A stretch of 16,696 bases of DNA from a bacterium (GCA_024224995.1 JAAENB010000676.1:1-16696), one strand, 5' to 3'; counted from the first letter of the stretch, positions 1-6,764 are shown. Notes: a model not told the origin generated them from the letters alone. Translations and numbers: made by a program.

Positions 1-150
1 ACCCCGGGCTACATGACTACACCCCTCCGGGGTGTTTCTGGTATGGGACCGAACCGCCCGCAGGGCATTGATTGATCATTGGTTGAAGCTGACCCAGGAC
101 AGAATAGCCCCAGCGGGGCGACGTGTTGTAGCTCGGGGTTTCAACCCCGT
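1..150. repeat. Inverted pair of REP-like palindromic repeat units
   Basis: Two GC-rich units lie in opposite orientation. The first contains the hairpin ACACCCC-TCC-GGGGTGT (19-35), preceded by a CCCCGGGCTACA block (2-13). The second contains GCCCC-AGC-GGGGC (107-119), then TGTAGCTCGGGGTT, then AACCCCG (143-149). The reverse complement of unit 1 aligns to unit 2: a CCCC/GGGG hairpin, a short spacer, then TGTAGCYCGGGGT. The flank differs clearly in composition from the genes. This is the architecture of REP/BIME-type extragenic repeats. The 43-104 interval between the units and the 151-213 stretch hold nothing else I recognise. The window starts inside unit 1, so the element may extend further left. 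Confidence 0.6.
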
Positions 151-227
151 GAAACAGAGCATGGCCCCGGGATAAAATCTTCGGGAACCAGCCCTGTTTA
201 AAAAGAGTTTCTTGAGAGGTTCTTCAA

Positions 228-818
228 ATGAGAATTTGTTTTATCGGTGATTCTTTTGTAAATGGCACCAACGACGAAGAGTGTCTTGGCTGGGTTGGCA
301 GGATATGTGCCGTGCAGAAAAAGAAGGGTGCCGATCTTACCTGCTATAATCTTGGCGTAAGAGGGGAAACCTCTCCGGATGTTCATAAGCGCTGGTTCGC
401 TGAGTCGGATATTCGCCTCCCCAATGAGCATGAACAGCGAATCGTTTTTTCTTTTGGTGTGAACGACACCAAAATGGAGACCGGCAGGACCAGGGTTGAG
501 CCTATGGAGTCCATGGCTGTTTGCAAAGAAATATTTTCCGCTGCCGCGCGGCAGTTTCCCGTGATTGTTATTGGCCCTCCTCCGATTGAAGAGGAAGGGG
601 AGAATTTAAGAGTTAAAGAGATTTCCGGAGGGATGCGGGTCATTTGCCGGAACCTGGAAATTCCCTTTTTTGATTCCTTTGGTGCTTTGATTAAAGACCC
701 GGTTTGGATGGATGAGGTTAGTAAATTCGATGGGAACCATCCTTCGGGTAAAGGATATGCGGTGCTGGCCGGACTCATTAATCAGTGGGAACCCTGGCTT
801 GAGTGGTTTAAGGAATAG
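228..818 (+). CDS. SGNH/GDSL-type hydrolase (esterase/lipase family)
   Basis: A 196-aa cytoplasmic protein with no signal peptide. It has the SGNH hydrolase blocks in order: GDS (nucleophile Ser9) at residues 7-9 followed by NG; NLGVRGET around 41-48 (block II Gly); GVND at 77-80 (block III Asn79); and DGNHPSGKGY, giving Asp168-x-x-His171 (block V). All four namesake residues are present and the length is normal for single-domain members such as TesA-like lysophospholipases. The family cleaves ester or thioester bonds in lipids, acylated sugars or other acyl esters; the substrate cannot be told here. The start is supported by GAGAGG at 214-219, 8 nt before the ATG. The gene converges on the small minus-strand gene that ends at 841, with only 22 nt between them. 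Confidence 0.85.
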   Translation: MRICFIGDSFVNGTNDEECLGWVGRICAVQKKKGADLTCYNLGVRGETSPDVHKRWFAESDIRLPNEHEQRIVFSFGVNDTKMETGRTRVEPMESMAVCKEIFSAAARQFPVIVIGPPPIEEEGENLRVKEISGGMRVICRNLEIPFFDSFGALIKDPVWMDEVSKFDGNHPSGKGYAVLAGLINQWEPWLEWFKE

Positions 819-840
819 CTGCCGGAAGCAGGATTATGTA

Positions 841-1005
841 TTAAGCAACATTCTCCTGTTTTTTCCGGTATTGAATTTTCATTCCCTTCAGTTCTTCCTT
901 AATGAAATCAACATAATTTTCTTTATCACTTTTTTCAAAGTCTTCATAAACGTTATCTTTCATTTCGCGGACTTCTTCAATATATTTTTCATACTCATTT
1001 TTCAT
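841..1005 (-). CDS. Small charged helical protein, 54 aa, unknown
   Basis: A minus-strand frame beginning MKNEYEKYIEEVREMKDNVY and ending in KKQENVA. The product is rich in Glu, Lys, Asp and Tyr, with no membrane segment, no cysteine, and a pattern suggesting one or two amphipathic helices. It is supported as a real gene by a strong Shine-Dalgarno (GGAGGT, complement of ACCTCC at 1011-1016) 5 nt before its ATG, and by a good promoter upstream (-35 TTGAAA, 17-nt spacer, -10 TATTAT at 1074-1102). I do not recognise a family. It is short enough to be skipped by gene callers with a 60-residue cutoff. It could be a small regulatory or adaptor protein, but nothing in the sequence says which. Confidence 0.6.
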   Translation of the reverse strand: MKNEYEKYIEEVREMKDNVYEDFEKSDKENYVDFIKEELKGMKIQYRKKQENVA

Positions 1006-1073
1006 AAATTACCTCCAATGGGTTTAGTAGTAATAATTTTTTTCTCATAAAAATTTTTACCAGTATTAAACTA

Positions 1074-1102
1074 ATAATACTATATTATCGATATTTTTTC
1101 AA
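1074..1102 (-). promoter_or_regulatory. Sigma70-like promoter for the 54-aa gene
   Basis: Read on the minus strand this is TTGAAA, a 17-nt spacer, then TATTAT, in an AT-rich context. It would give a 5' leader of about 60 nt before the ATG at 1005. Spacing and hexamers are close to the sigma70 consensus. Confidence 0.55.
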
Positions 1103-1187
1103 TATCTTTTTAATTGAAGGATATCCCTGGTTTATTGCTAAATAAAGCCCTGGCCCTCGACACTCTGTTAAAGAGCTTAATCCTGTT

Positions 1188-1218
1188 GTTCATTCCCCCT
1201 CACCTAGCGTTCATTCCC
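1188..1218. repeat. Direct repeat GTTCATTCCC x2, 21-bp period
   Basis: GTTCATTCCC occurs at 1188-1197 and again at 1209-1218. The start-to-start distance of 21 bp is two helical turns, so both copies face the same side of the DNA. The pair ends 26 bp before the -35-like TTGATT (1245) of the lipoprotein gene, a position suited to an activator or repressor. The rest of 1103-1244 shows nothing else I can name. Confidence 0.35.
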
Positions 1219-1244
1219 TATCGGATAAATATTCCCCGCAAAGC

Positions 1245-1272
1245 TTGATTCTTTGTCTATATTTATTATATT
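1245..1272 (+). promoter_or_regulatory. Probable promoter for the lipoprotein pair
   Basis: TTGATT (1245-1250), a 16-nt spacer and TATATT (1267-1272) in a strongly AT-rich stretch. The transcription start would fall near 1280, just before the Shine-Dalgarno, giving a very short leader. The AT richness offers other possible -10 boxes, including TATATAAG just downstream. Confidence 0.35.
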
Positions 1273-1295
1273 TATATAAGTTGAGGATATATGAT

Positions 1296-1535
1296 ATGAA
1301 GCGATTATTAATATCAGGCATGTTTTTTTTGTTACTCTCTGTGCCGGCTTGTGAGTACCTGTTTGATGATTCGTGTTCCGTGCCCAAAGCTACTCAATGC
1401 GGCAGTTCCGGCGATATTGAGATTTGCAATTATGATTCAAACTCCGGTGGGCGCTGGGTTCCATATAAGGAATGCGGTTTTTTTGAAATCTGCAAGGAAT
1501 CCCTGTTTAGCAGCGCTTCTTGTGAAAATTGGTAG
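1296..1535 (+). CDS. Cysteine-rich small lipoprotein, 79 aa
   Basis: The product starts MKRLLISGMFFLLLSVPAC, a type II signal peptide whose lipobox is V-P-A-C with the lipidated cysteine at residue 19. This is looser than the enterobacterial consensus but like those of spirochaetes and some other phyla. The mature part holds six further cysteines (27, 35, 44, 60, 66, 76), enough for three disulfides. The spacing (C-x7-C-x8-C-x15-C-x5-C-x9-C, with GDIEIC and W) resembles the small disulfide-knotted surface domains common in myxobacterial-type lipoproteins. The ATG at 1296 is preferred over an upstream TTG at 1245 because GAGGAT precedes it at 1284-1289 and the signal peptide then starts correctly. 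Function unknown; likely periplasmic or surface exposed. The 28-aa gene follows after 14 nt. Confidence 0.7.
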   Translation: MKRLLISGMFFLLLSVPACEYLFDDSCSVPKATQCGSSGDIEICNYDSNSGGRWVPYKECGFFEICKESLFSSASCENW

Positions 1536-1549
1536 GTTTGTGAGGTAAA

Positions 1550-1636
1550 ATGAGATATTTAAAATTGTTTATTCATACATTGATATTGGTTCTTTTTATT
1601 GGGGTTGTGCTGTTTTCTATCGAAGGGTGTTTTTAG
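1550..1636 (+). CDS. Putative 28-aa micro-lipoprotein
   Basis: A short frame beginning MRYLKLFIHTLILVLFIGVV and ending FSIEGCF before TAG. It is one hydrophobic segment ending in a lipobox-like I-E-G-C with only Phe after the cysteine, so a processed product would be a lipidated dipeptide. If unprocessed, it would be a single-pass membrane peptide. GAGGT at 1542-1546 lies 3 nt before the ATG, a little close. It starts 14 nt after the cysteine-rich lipoprotein stop and is probably co-transcribed with it. Tiny lipoproteins of this shape include entericidins and lysis proteins, but no family similarity can be claimed. Confidence 0.45.
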   Translation: MRYLKLFIHTLILVLFIGVVLFSIEGCF

Positions 1637-1686
1637 GGAATCCTCCCTGATAAGGCGTTTGGTTTCGCTAAGATTTCCGGCTCTTT

Positions 1687-1884
1687 TCATAGGCTTTCAG
1701 CAAGTTTTTGAGCCGCCAGAAAAAGAATATCGATATATTTAATATTGTTGATATTCAGGTCTTCGATGATATTACATTCAACAACAAAATAGCCGTCCGG
1801 CCTGTTAAGATATCCGGCAATACGGTTAAGCTCCGTAGATTTGCCGCAAACCTGGAAAAGCATCATGAAGTCTGTTTTTATCAT
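1687..1884 (-). pseudogene. Remnant of a P-loop (AAA-type) ATPase
   Basis: The 65-aa minus-strand frame contains VCGKSTELNRIAGYLNRP followed by YFVVECNIIEDLNINNIKYI and DILFLAAQKLAESL. The GKST tail of a Walker A motif, directly followed by an ELNR helix and then a strand plus a 'D-L-N-x-x-x-x-Y-x-D-x-L' segment, recalls the N-terminal region of a family of large bacterial AAA ATPases. Only about 60 residues remain. The Gly-rich first half of Walker A is missing (replaced by MMLFQV), and a TGA ends the frame where the family would continue for hundreds of residues. No Shine-Dalgarno precedes the ATG. I infer a both-end-truncated gene relic rather than a functional protein. The family assignment comes from memory of motif shape. 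Confidence 0.5.
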
Positions 1885-1926
1885 TTTTTTTCAAAAAATA
1901 AATTTTTTTTGTCACAAAAGCCCTCC

Positions 1927-1951
1927 TGCCCTCATTTATATTAGAGGGGCA
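1927..1951. other. Hairpin upstream of the RHH-like gene
   Basis: TGCCCTC (1927-1933) pairs with GAGGGGCA (1944-1951) with one bulged G, around a 10-nt AT-rich loop. No T-tract follows on the plus strand, so an intrinsic terminator is unlikely. It may be a remnant of the decayed region or a leader structure of the gene starting at 2013. Confidence 0.3.
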
Positions 1952-2012
1952 ATTAAATAGAGTCGGTCCTTTTTCCTTGCTCCCTGTACCTTTTATCCGT
2001 TTTGGAGGCCTT

Positions 2013-2480
2013 ATGTACGTTGATACAACCATTTATATAAACATTAAACTTTTGGAAGAAGTGGAAGCTGCTGCGAAACTGTTGAAGATGTCGCGGAGCG
2101 ATGTTGTTATCCTGCTTCTGGATAAAGTGAGGGAGAAAAAAGAAATTTCGCTGGAGATGTTTAAGCAGATAAAGTACCAGTTTCGGGATCTTGCTTCTAA
2201 TTGGAAACGGATTCACGTGTACCCGGAAGTTGAAAAATATGAAACGTGGCTCGATTTACGTAAAATTTCAAAACGATCCGTTTCTCTGATTGTCGCCATT
2301 GCCATAAACGAGCACCTGGACCAGCTGATAAAAGAGCTTTCCCCTACCGATAAACCCCGGCAAAATGATAGTTATCCGAGCGACTACCTCTTTTTAGCAA
2401 GGGAAACCGGCGGAATACAGAAATTCGTCATTTACTGGGGTTTTCCGGAGGTAACCCATCTGGAAGAGCACTTCACGTAA
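2013..2480 (+). CDS. Protein with two ribbon-helix-helix-like segments, 155 aa
   Basis: The N-terminus MYVDTTIYINIKLLEEVEAA continues into KLLKMSRSDVVILLLDKV. This is a short strand followed by two helices with the S-R-S turn typical of ribbon-helix-helix (CopG/MetJ-like) DNA-binding proteins. A second similar segment appears around residues 75-102 (ETWLDLRKISKRSVSLIVAI, then NEHLDQLI). The C-terminal 45 residues match nothing I know. Two tandem RHH units in one chain could form a pseudo-dimer. The ATG at 2013 is chosen over the upstream TTG at 1977 because GGAGG (2004-2008) precedes it by 4 nt and the strand motif begins at once. No partner toxin gene is adjacent, so a simple toxin-antitoxin reading is not supported. 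Probable transcriptional regulator of unknown target. Confidence 0.6.
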   Translation: MYVDTTIYINIKLLEEVEAAAKLLKMSRSDVVILLLDKVREKKEISLEMFKQIKYQFRDLASNWKRIHVYPEVEKYETWLDLRKISKRSVSLIVAIAINEHLDQLIKELSPTDKPRQNDSYPSDYLFLARETGGIQKFVIYWGFPEVTHLEEHFT

Positions 2481-2510
2481 GCAGACCCAGCCCAAAATAA
2501 ACCGTTTTGC

Positions 2511-2539
2511 AAAAAAAACCGCACCCCGAAGAGAAGGGG
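2511..2539 (-). terminator. Possible intrinsic terminator of the transglutaminase-like gene
   Basis: On the minus strand, CCCC-TTCTCTTC-GGGG is followed by TGCGG and a run of eight T. The stem is short and five bases separate it from the T-run, so this is a moderate candidate. Its position just past the stop of the minus-strand gene fits. Confidence 0.4.
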
Positions 2540-2572
2540 AAGGAACCGCTGTGTCCCAAACCGGAACCCATC

Positions 2573-5500
2573 TCACTCCTTCACCAGGACAATCCGCTCA
2601 ATCTCCTTCCGGTTAATAAACCGTGTAAATTCCCTGAAGTCCGGGTATTCTTTTGTCTCAATGAGATAACCTTTAAAACGGACAACCGAAGAGGCAACGA
2701 TGATTTTTTTTCCGGATTCGTTAAGGGAGGAAAACGAAAAATGGGCTTCGAATTTGTTGTGCGTAATTTTTTCGTTTTTAGGAAGATTGAAAATAGAATA
2801 ACCCTCAGGAAGAATATACCGGTTCGAAACCCGAACCTCCCACTTGCCGAACAGGTCAATGGGGAAGGATCTGTTTTTAGCCATAGCGAAATCGGTGTAG
2901 TAATCGGACGACGTGATAAAAGAATTAAAAATAATCTCTTTGCTTTCATCGGAGCCAACCTGGGCGAAAGAAGGAATTTCAACGGAATAATTATAGCTCA
3001 CCGGATTTTCCAGGGACAGGCTGCCGACATTCAGGTTCCCGGCTTTAGACCCGGGAAATTTTTTGTTCCAGTGTTCCATGAGGTATTTAATTTTTTTAGC
3101 CGGGTTTCTCAGGCTGTATCTGGTAGAGGCAGCGGAAGTCCCTTTTTTGAGAAGGGCTCTTTTGAGAACGGCATTCCCGTTTTTGAGAATGTTGATCTCG
3201 CTGGAAACCTGGTCCAGGTTATTGCTGTAAACAGAGCTGGCGGTATTAATGAAAGAGTAGCCGGAATCATCAAGAACAAAAGTAACAACATTCATATTTC
3301 CACTGGGGAATTCTTTAAACCCGGCATCGTCAACCGTACCGTCGAGAAAAAAACCGCCCGCCACATTCACAAAACAGATAGCATGGTTAAACTCCCCAAT
3401 AAAGGGAACAGACAGATCGGATCTCCCCCGGGACCTGGTGCGAATAAGGGCAATCCTGGCATCGATCCCGGCTTCCCGAAGCATGGCAACAAGGGTCAGG
3501 GAAACATCCTTGCAGTCGCCCATGCCGGAATGATACGTAAGGTCCGAGCTCCGGGGTTGAATACCGCCCACGCCCAATTCGAAGCCAACATACCGGACAG
3601 CGCCCGTAACATGATCATAGATCTTTTGGACTTTCGTAAGCGGGGAATCTTCAGGAGAGATAATCTTTTTAAGAGCGTCTTTCATCTCGGAATTTAATTT
3701 CATTTTGTTTCTCAGCAGGGACCGGTACCATGAGTAGAACTCATCCCAGTCTTTGAGAGAAGTGAAATAAATCTTAGGAAGAATTTCACTGTCATTGGGC
3801 ATGGAGTTCTCTTTTTTGAACGGGAGCATATTTTTAACCGTAATATGATATATATTTTTTCCGTCTTTATGTATTTGCCGGACCAGGTCTTTGTTAATCT
3901 TTTTCGTATGAAGATACATGTTTCTTTTAGCGGGATGAATTAAAACCGTATTAGAAACAAGGGTCCTGGCATTGGAACCCAGGGTAATTTCCTCGCCAAA
4001 ATAATTTTTGTATTCTTTGCCGCTCCTGTTTTTGATGGTATAGCTGATGTCGAGAATACTGCCTTTTTTAAGGGAAGAGACGGGGACAACAACAGCCTCC
4101 ATGTCGTAGTAGAGCCTGCTGGCAGGATCGGAAAGAGACCTGCGGAACCTGTTGGAAGCTTCAATACGGGAACCATTGTTGATAACAATACACTCCAGGT
4201 TTTCCAGGGATTCTCTAATGGGGTCGAGGAGAACATACTGATTTTTCAGGTTTTTAATTTCGGAAGAAGAATTTATTTTATATATTTTACGAACCCATTT
4301 TTCATAGGAGCCGTCAGAGTTGACTTTTATGGCGGACTCTTCGAGTAAAACAACCAGGGGCTCGTTCGCAAAGGCGTCAGCAGAGCGGGAAAGAGCGGAA
4401 ATGTCGGCATCAACAAGATATTCCAGAAAATCATTTTTTTGATTGTCGATAATAGAAATATAGCGTTTAAGAGAAAAGTTGTCGGGGTCGTAAAAAGAAG
4501 CAAGTTTGAGATAGTAAAGAGCGGGATCCTTTTTACCGATTTTATGAAAGGCAATTCCTAAACGGTGTAAAACTTTTTTATTATAAGGACACAGGACCTG
4601 GGCAGAAGAGAGAAACGGGAGAGACGCGGCAGTACCCTCTTCGAGTTCAACAGTGGAAGCAAGCCGAAGCCGCAGCGCCATATTGCGGGGAAAGATCGTT
4701 CTGCCGTAAAGCAGAATGTTGCGAGCGTCCTTGTTCCTGCCCGAACGTTCATAGCATTTGAGCAGGGATTCCAGGTAGGAGGCATTGTAGTAATCCATAT
4801 GAAAAAGAGCTTTGTAAAATTTGGCGGCAGAATCGTAATCTTTTAAGGAGAAGTGGATATCGGCCTTAAGGACTTTCCCGGCAGACGCGAACGCGGTTCT
4901 TTCAATTTTATCGGCAAGCTTTAACGCTTCATGGTTCCAGCCTTTAACATAGAAAAGGTGGCCCAGGTTTTTCAGGTAAAAGATGGAATCACGATCTATT
5001 TTTCTAATCTGTTTAATGAGGGGCCAGGCATTGTAGAGGAAGTTATTATTCAGTTTGATAGAAATAATTTCATCAAGGGCTTCGATATTTTTATCATTGG
5101 CAGCAAGGGCTTTTTTAAAAAACTGTTCTTTTTTAGTAATAATCCGTTCGGATTTTCCGGAGTAAAAACAGGCCGCGGAAAAGAAGGGATTATCTTTCTG
5201 GATGTTCGAGAATTGCTCCAGGATAGGGCTGTTATTATCCTTGTCGATGCGGGAATTGTATAGGAGATAGCCGGAAATAAAGCAGAGCCGGGAGTACGTT
5301 TCGGCAGGCAGTTTCTTTTTAAGGGTTTTGAGGGCTATATCCAGAGCAGGGAAAAGAGAATAATTAATAATTTTGCCCGGGGAAAGGGGAGCAGCTTTCT
5401 TCTCTTCTTTTTCTAAAGGATCATTACTGATAGAATCAACATGTTTACCAAGAGAATCGGTAAGCCGCATGGAGAGTTTAACTCCATAGTCGGAATTACC

Positions 5501-6322
5501 CATCTTAACCAGGATTTTGTGAGTACCCCTGGAAAGAGAGAGTTTAATAAAGAACTGGTCGTGGAGAAACCCGCCCCTGTTTTTATCCGCGAAGATGGGA
5601 TTCCCATCGAGCCAGATAGAAGTAAACCCGGTTTTTCCGAGAAGAAGATAATAGACCCCATCGGATTTGACTGTAATTTCACGGAAAAAATAGAAAAAAG
5701 AGTCATCGGTGCTGTCGAAAACAGTATCCAGGTTAATGGACCCGGCCCTGTCGCACCGGGTTTTAAACCATGAAACACGGTATGTTTTTCCTTTAAAGGA
5801 ATCTTTAAGGGAGAAGCCTTTTTCCGGGGGGAAGGACTTGTTGAAATCGTCAATACTTCTGTTGTTAAACGGGCCAATGCTAAGAAAATCGAGAAATCCA
5901 AGGGAATTGAATGTTTCAAGAGAAGCGCCCAGCTTCCCCTGTTTCATAAGCAGGATATTTTTAGAGATCAAAATCCTGGAGCGAAGGAAGTTGTTTTTTA
6001 AAACGGTTTTGTTGGTTAGTATGGAATCAAAAGCGTTCAACGCTTCACTGATCAGCTCAGGGAAGGCAATAATCTCGTTTATCCGGAAGATATTTGTTTC
6101 AATAGTAAGAGGATCGGAAAGAGACATGGTCCATTGTTCTAAAAAGTTGATAGCTTCTTTGTATTTTCCGCTCTCTTTTAGGCGCAGAAATGTTAATTCA
6201 GGGTTTTCAGGTGATTTTTCCGGAACATTTACATCAGCTGAAGAAATGCCAACAAAAAGAAAAAGAGAAAAAAGTAGTATGATAAAATAATTACGATTTT
6301 TTTTTGACAACCGGGCTTTCAT
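2573..6322 (-). CDS. Exported TPR / DUF3857 / transglutaminase-like protein, 1249 aa
   Basis: The N-terminus has a type I signal peptide (KARLSKKNRN, a hydrophobic core, then SSA, cleavage near residue 29), so the protein acts in the periplasm or is further exported. Residues about 180-290 form a beta-rich segment resembling a PA14/carbohydrate-binding-like fold (DGVYYLLLGKTGFTSIWLDG). TPR-like helical pairs follow at about 370-640. A DUF3857-type domain lies at about 655-790 (SDGSYEKWVRKIYKI). A transglutaminase-like core follows with the full triad: Cys937 in GDCKD, His980 in FNHAIC, and Asp994 in FLDGT. The last 240 residues are beta-rich, like the DUF3858 tail often seen with DUF3857. These proteins recur in Bacteroidetes, Proteobacteria and other phyla. 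Their substrate is unsettled; the core may act as a protease or a cross-linking enzyme. The Shine-Dalgarno is poor (AAGAA). The gene stands alone on its strand, divergent from the 61-aa gene. Confidence 0.85.
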   Translation of the reverse strand: MKARLSKKNRNYFIILLFSLFLFVGISSADVNVPEKSPENPELTFLRLKESGKYKEAINFLEQWTMSLSDPLTIETNIFRINEIIAFPELISEALNAFDSILTNKTVLKNNFLRSRILISKNILLMKQGKLGASLETFNSLGFLDFLSIGPFNNRSIDDFNKSFPPEKGFSLKDSFKGKTYRVSWFKTRCDRAGSINLDTVFDSTDDSFFYFFREITVKSDGVYYLLLGKTGFTSIWLDGNPIFADKNRGGFLHDQFFIKLSLSRGTHKILVKMGNSDYGVKLSMRLTDSLGKHVDSISNDPLEKEEKKAAPLSPGKIINYSLFPALDIALKTLKKKLPAETYSRLCFISGYLLYNSRIDKDNNSPILEQFSNIQKDNPFFSAACFYSGKSERIITKKEQFFKKALAANDKNIEALDEIISIKLNNNFLYNAWPLIKQIRKIDRDSIFYLKNLGHLFYVKGWNHEALKLADKIERTAFASAGKVLKADIHFSLKDYDSAAKFYKALFHMDYYNASYLESLLKCYERSGRNKDARNILLYGRTIFPRNMALRLRLASTVELEEGTAASLPFLSSAQVLCPYNKKVLHRLGIAFHKIGKKDPALYYLKLASFYDPDNFSLKRYISIIDNQKNDFLEYLVDADISALSRSADAFANEPLVVLLEESAIKVNSDGSYEKWVRKIYKINSSSEIKNLKNQYVLLDPIRESLENLECIVINNGSRIEASNRFRRSLSDPASRLYYDMEAVVVPVSSLKKGSILDISYTIKNRSGKEYKNYFGEEITLGSNARTLVSNTVLIHPAKRNMYLHTKKINKDLVRQIHKDGKNIYHITVKNMLPFKKENSMPNDSEILPKIYFTSLKDWDEFYSWYRSLLRNKMKLNSEMKDALKKIISPEDSPLTKVQKIYDHVTGAVRYVGFELGVGGIQPRSSDLTYHSGMGDCKDVSLTLVAMLREAGIDARIALIRTRSRGRSDLSVPFIGEFNHAICFVNVAGGFFLDGTVDDAGFKEFPSGNMNVVTFVLDDSGYSFINTASSVYSNNLDQVSSEINILKNGNAVLKRALLKKGTSAASTRYSLRNPAKKIKYLMEHWNKKFPGSKAGNLNVGSLSLENPVSYNYSVEIPSFAQVGSDESKEIIFNSFITSSDYYTDFAMAKNRSFPIDLFGKWEVRVSNRYILPEGYSIFNLPKNEKITHNKFEAHFSFSSLNESGKKIIVASSVVRFKGYLIETKEYPDFREFTRFINRKEIERIVLVKE

Positions 6323-6386
6323 TTCTTATATTCCATATATACAGTTTTTTAGAACAATTTAACCCGCCACGCAGGCTTTTTGACAC

Positions 6387-6415
6387 ATTATAGATATTAT
6401 TAGAGTGATGATAAA
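6387..6415 (-). promoter_or_regulatory. Possible promoter of the transglutaminase-like gene
   Basis: A perfect minus-strand TATAAT (plus 6387-6392) lies about 65 nt before the ATG at 6322. The -35 at 17-nt spacing is poor (TTTATC). A TTGACA on the plus strand (6380-6385) and one on the minus strand (plus 6422-6427) sit nearby but neither has a correctly spaced -10. Confidence 0.3.
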
Positions 6416-6454
6416 CCGTACTTGTCAATTAAAATAAAGAAAACAGGAGTTACA

Positions 6455-6640
6455 ATGAATACAAAATACCGGTTTCAGAGAGGACAGATCGTAAAAAATG
6501 AAGAGCTTTTTGTTGTACTGGACGAAATAACAAGCCGCTTAAAAAATTGCAATATAGAAGGGAAATTTCTTCCGGAAGACGACTTATCGGACTATAATAT
6601 CTGTGTAGAAGATATAGAGATACTGGTAACAATAAAGTGA
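6455..6640 (+). CDS. Hypothetical 61-aa protein
   Basis: The product begins MNTKYRFQRGQIVKNEELFV and is small, soluble-looking and acidic towards the end (EDDLSDYNICVEDIEI). It contains two cysteines and no signal peptide or membrane segment. AGGAG at 6445-6449 lies 5 nt before the ATG, a convincing start; an upstream TTG at 6422 in the same frame has no Shine-Dalgarno. I recognise no family. It lies between two very large divergent genes. A hairpin (TGTTCT-CAAAAAA-AGAACA, about 6646-6664) follows the stop and precedes the next promoter, so it is probably a monocistronic unit. Confidence 0.55.
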   Translation: MNTKYRFQRGQIVKNEELFVVLDEITSRLKNCNIEGKFLPEDDLSDYNICVEDIEILVTIK

Positions 6641-6665
6641 CCTTTTGTTCTCAAAAAAAGAACAC

Positions 6666-6695
6666 TTGACATAAATTAAATAAATATGAAATAAT
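6666..6695 (+). promoter_or_regulatory. Sigma70-like promoter of the DUF3683 flavoprotein gene
   Basis: Perfect -35 TTGACA (6666-6671), 18-nt spacer and -10 AATAAT (6690-6695) in an AT-rich stretch. It would give a leader of about 60 nt before the ATG at 6765. It follows directly after the hairpin downstream of the 61-aa gene. Confidence 0.6.
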
Positions 6696-6723
6696 TACAA
6701 TTAAGTAATAATTCAAACAAAAA

Positions 6724-6738
6724 ACTCTTTAAAAGAGT
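6724..6738. promoter_or_regulatory. 15-bp dyad ACTCTTTAAAAGAGT in the leader
   Basis: Perfect 7-bp arms around one central base, between the promoter at 6666-6695 and the start codon at 6765. The loop is too small for a stable RNA hairpin, so a protein-binding operator is more plausible. It does not match the FNR, Rex or LldR/GntR consensus. Confidence 0.35.
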
Positions 6739-6764
6739 ATCTTTGCGGGATTTGGGAAAAACCA

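Noticed and set aside
1..150. CRISPR-like repeats
   Set aside because: Only two units, in inverted orientation and diverged, with no regular spacers.
712..1050. 112-aa plus-strand frame rich in Phe and Ile
   Set aside because: It is the antisense shadow of the 54-aa minus-strand gene, which has its own promoter and Shine-Dalgarno; its apparent hydrophobic segment is the complement of Glu/Lys codons.
1826..2032. 68-aa minus-strand frame
   Set aside because: Overlaps the ATPase remnant and the start of the RHH-like gene in another frame, with no ribosome-binding site and no recognisable motif.
2013..2480. Antitoxin of a type II toxin-antitoxin pair
   Set aside because: No small toxin gene lies beside it; the next gene is a large convergent gene on the other strand.
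2507..3697. 396-aa open frame on the plus strand
   Set aside because: It is antisense to the C-terminal part of the transglutaminase-like gene, has no Shine-Dalgarno, and its product is low-complexity (Phe/Gly/Asn-rich) with no domain pattern. The intact triad is on the other strand.
5709..6290. 193-aa plus-strand frame antisense to the signal-peptide end of the large minus-strand gene
   Set aside because: No start signals and no domain pattern; the minus-strand frame encodes a proper signal peptide here.
6380..6385. Plus-strand TTGACA as promoter of the 61-aa gene
   Set aside because: No acceptable -10 at 16-18 nt; the AT-rich TATTAT nearby is only 9 nt away.
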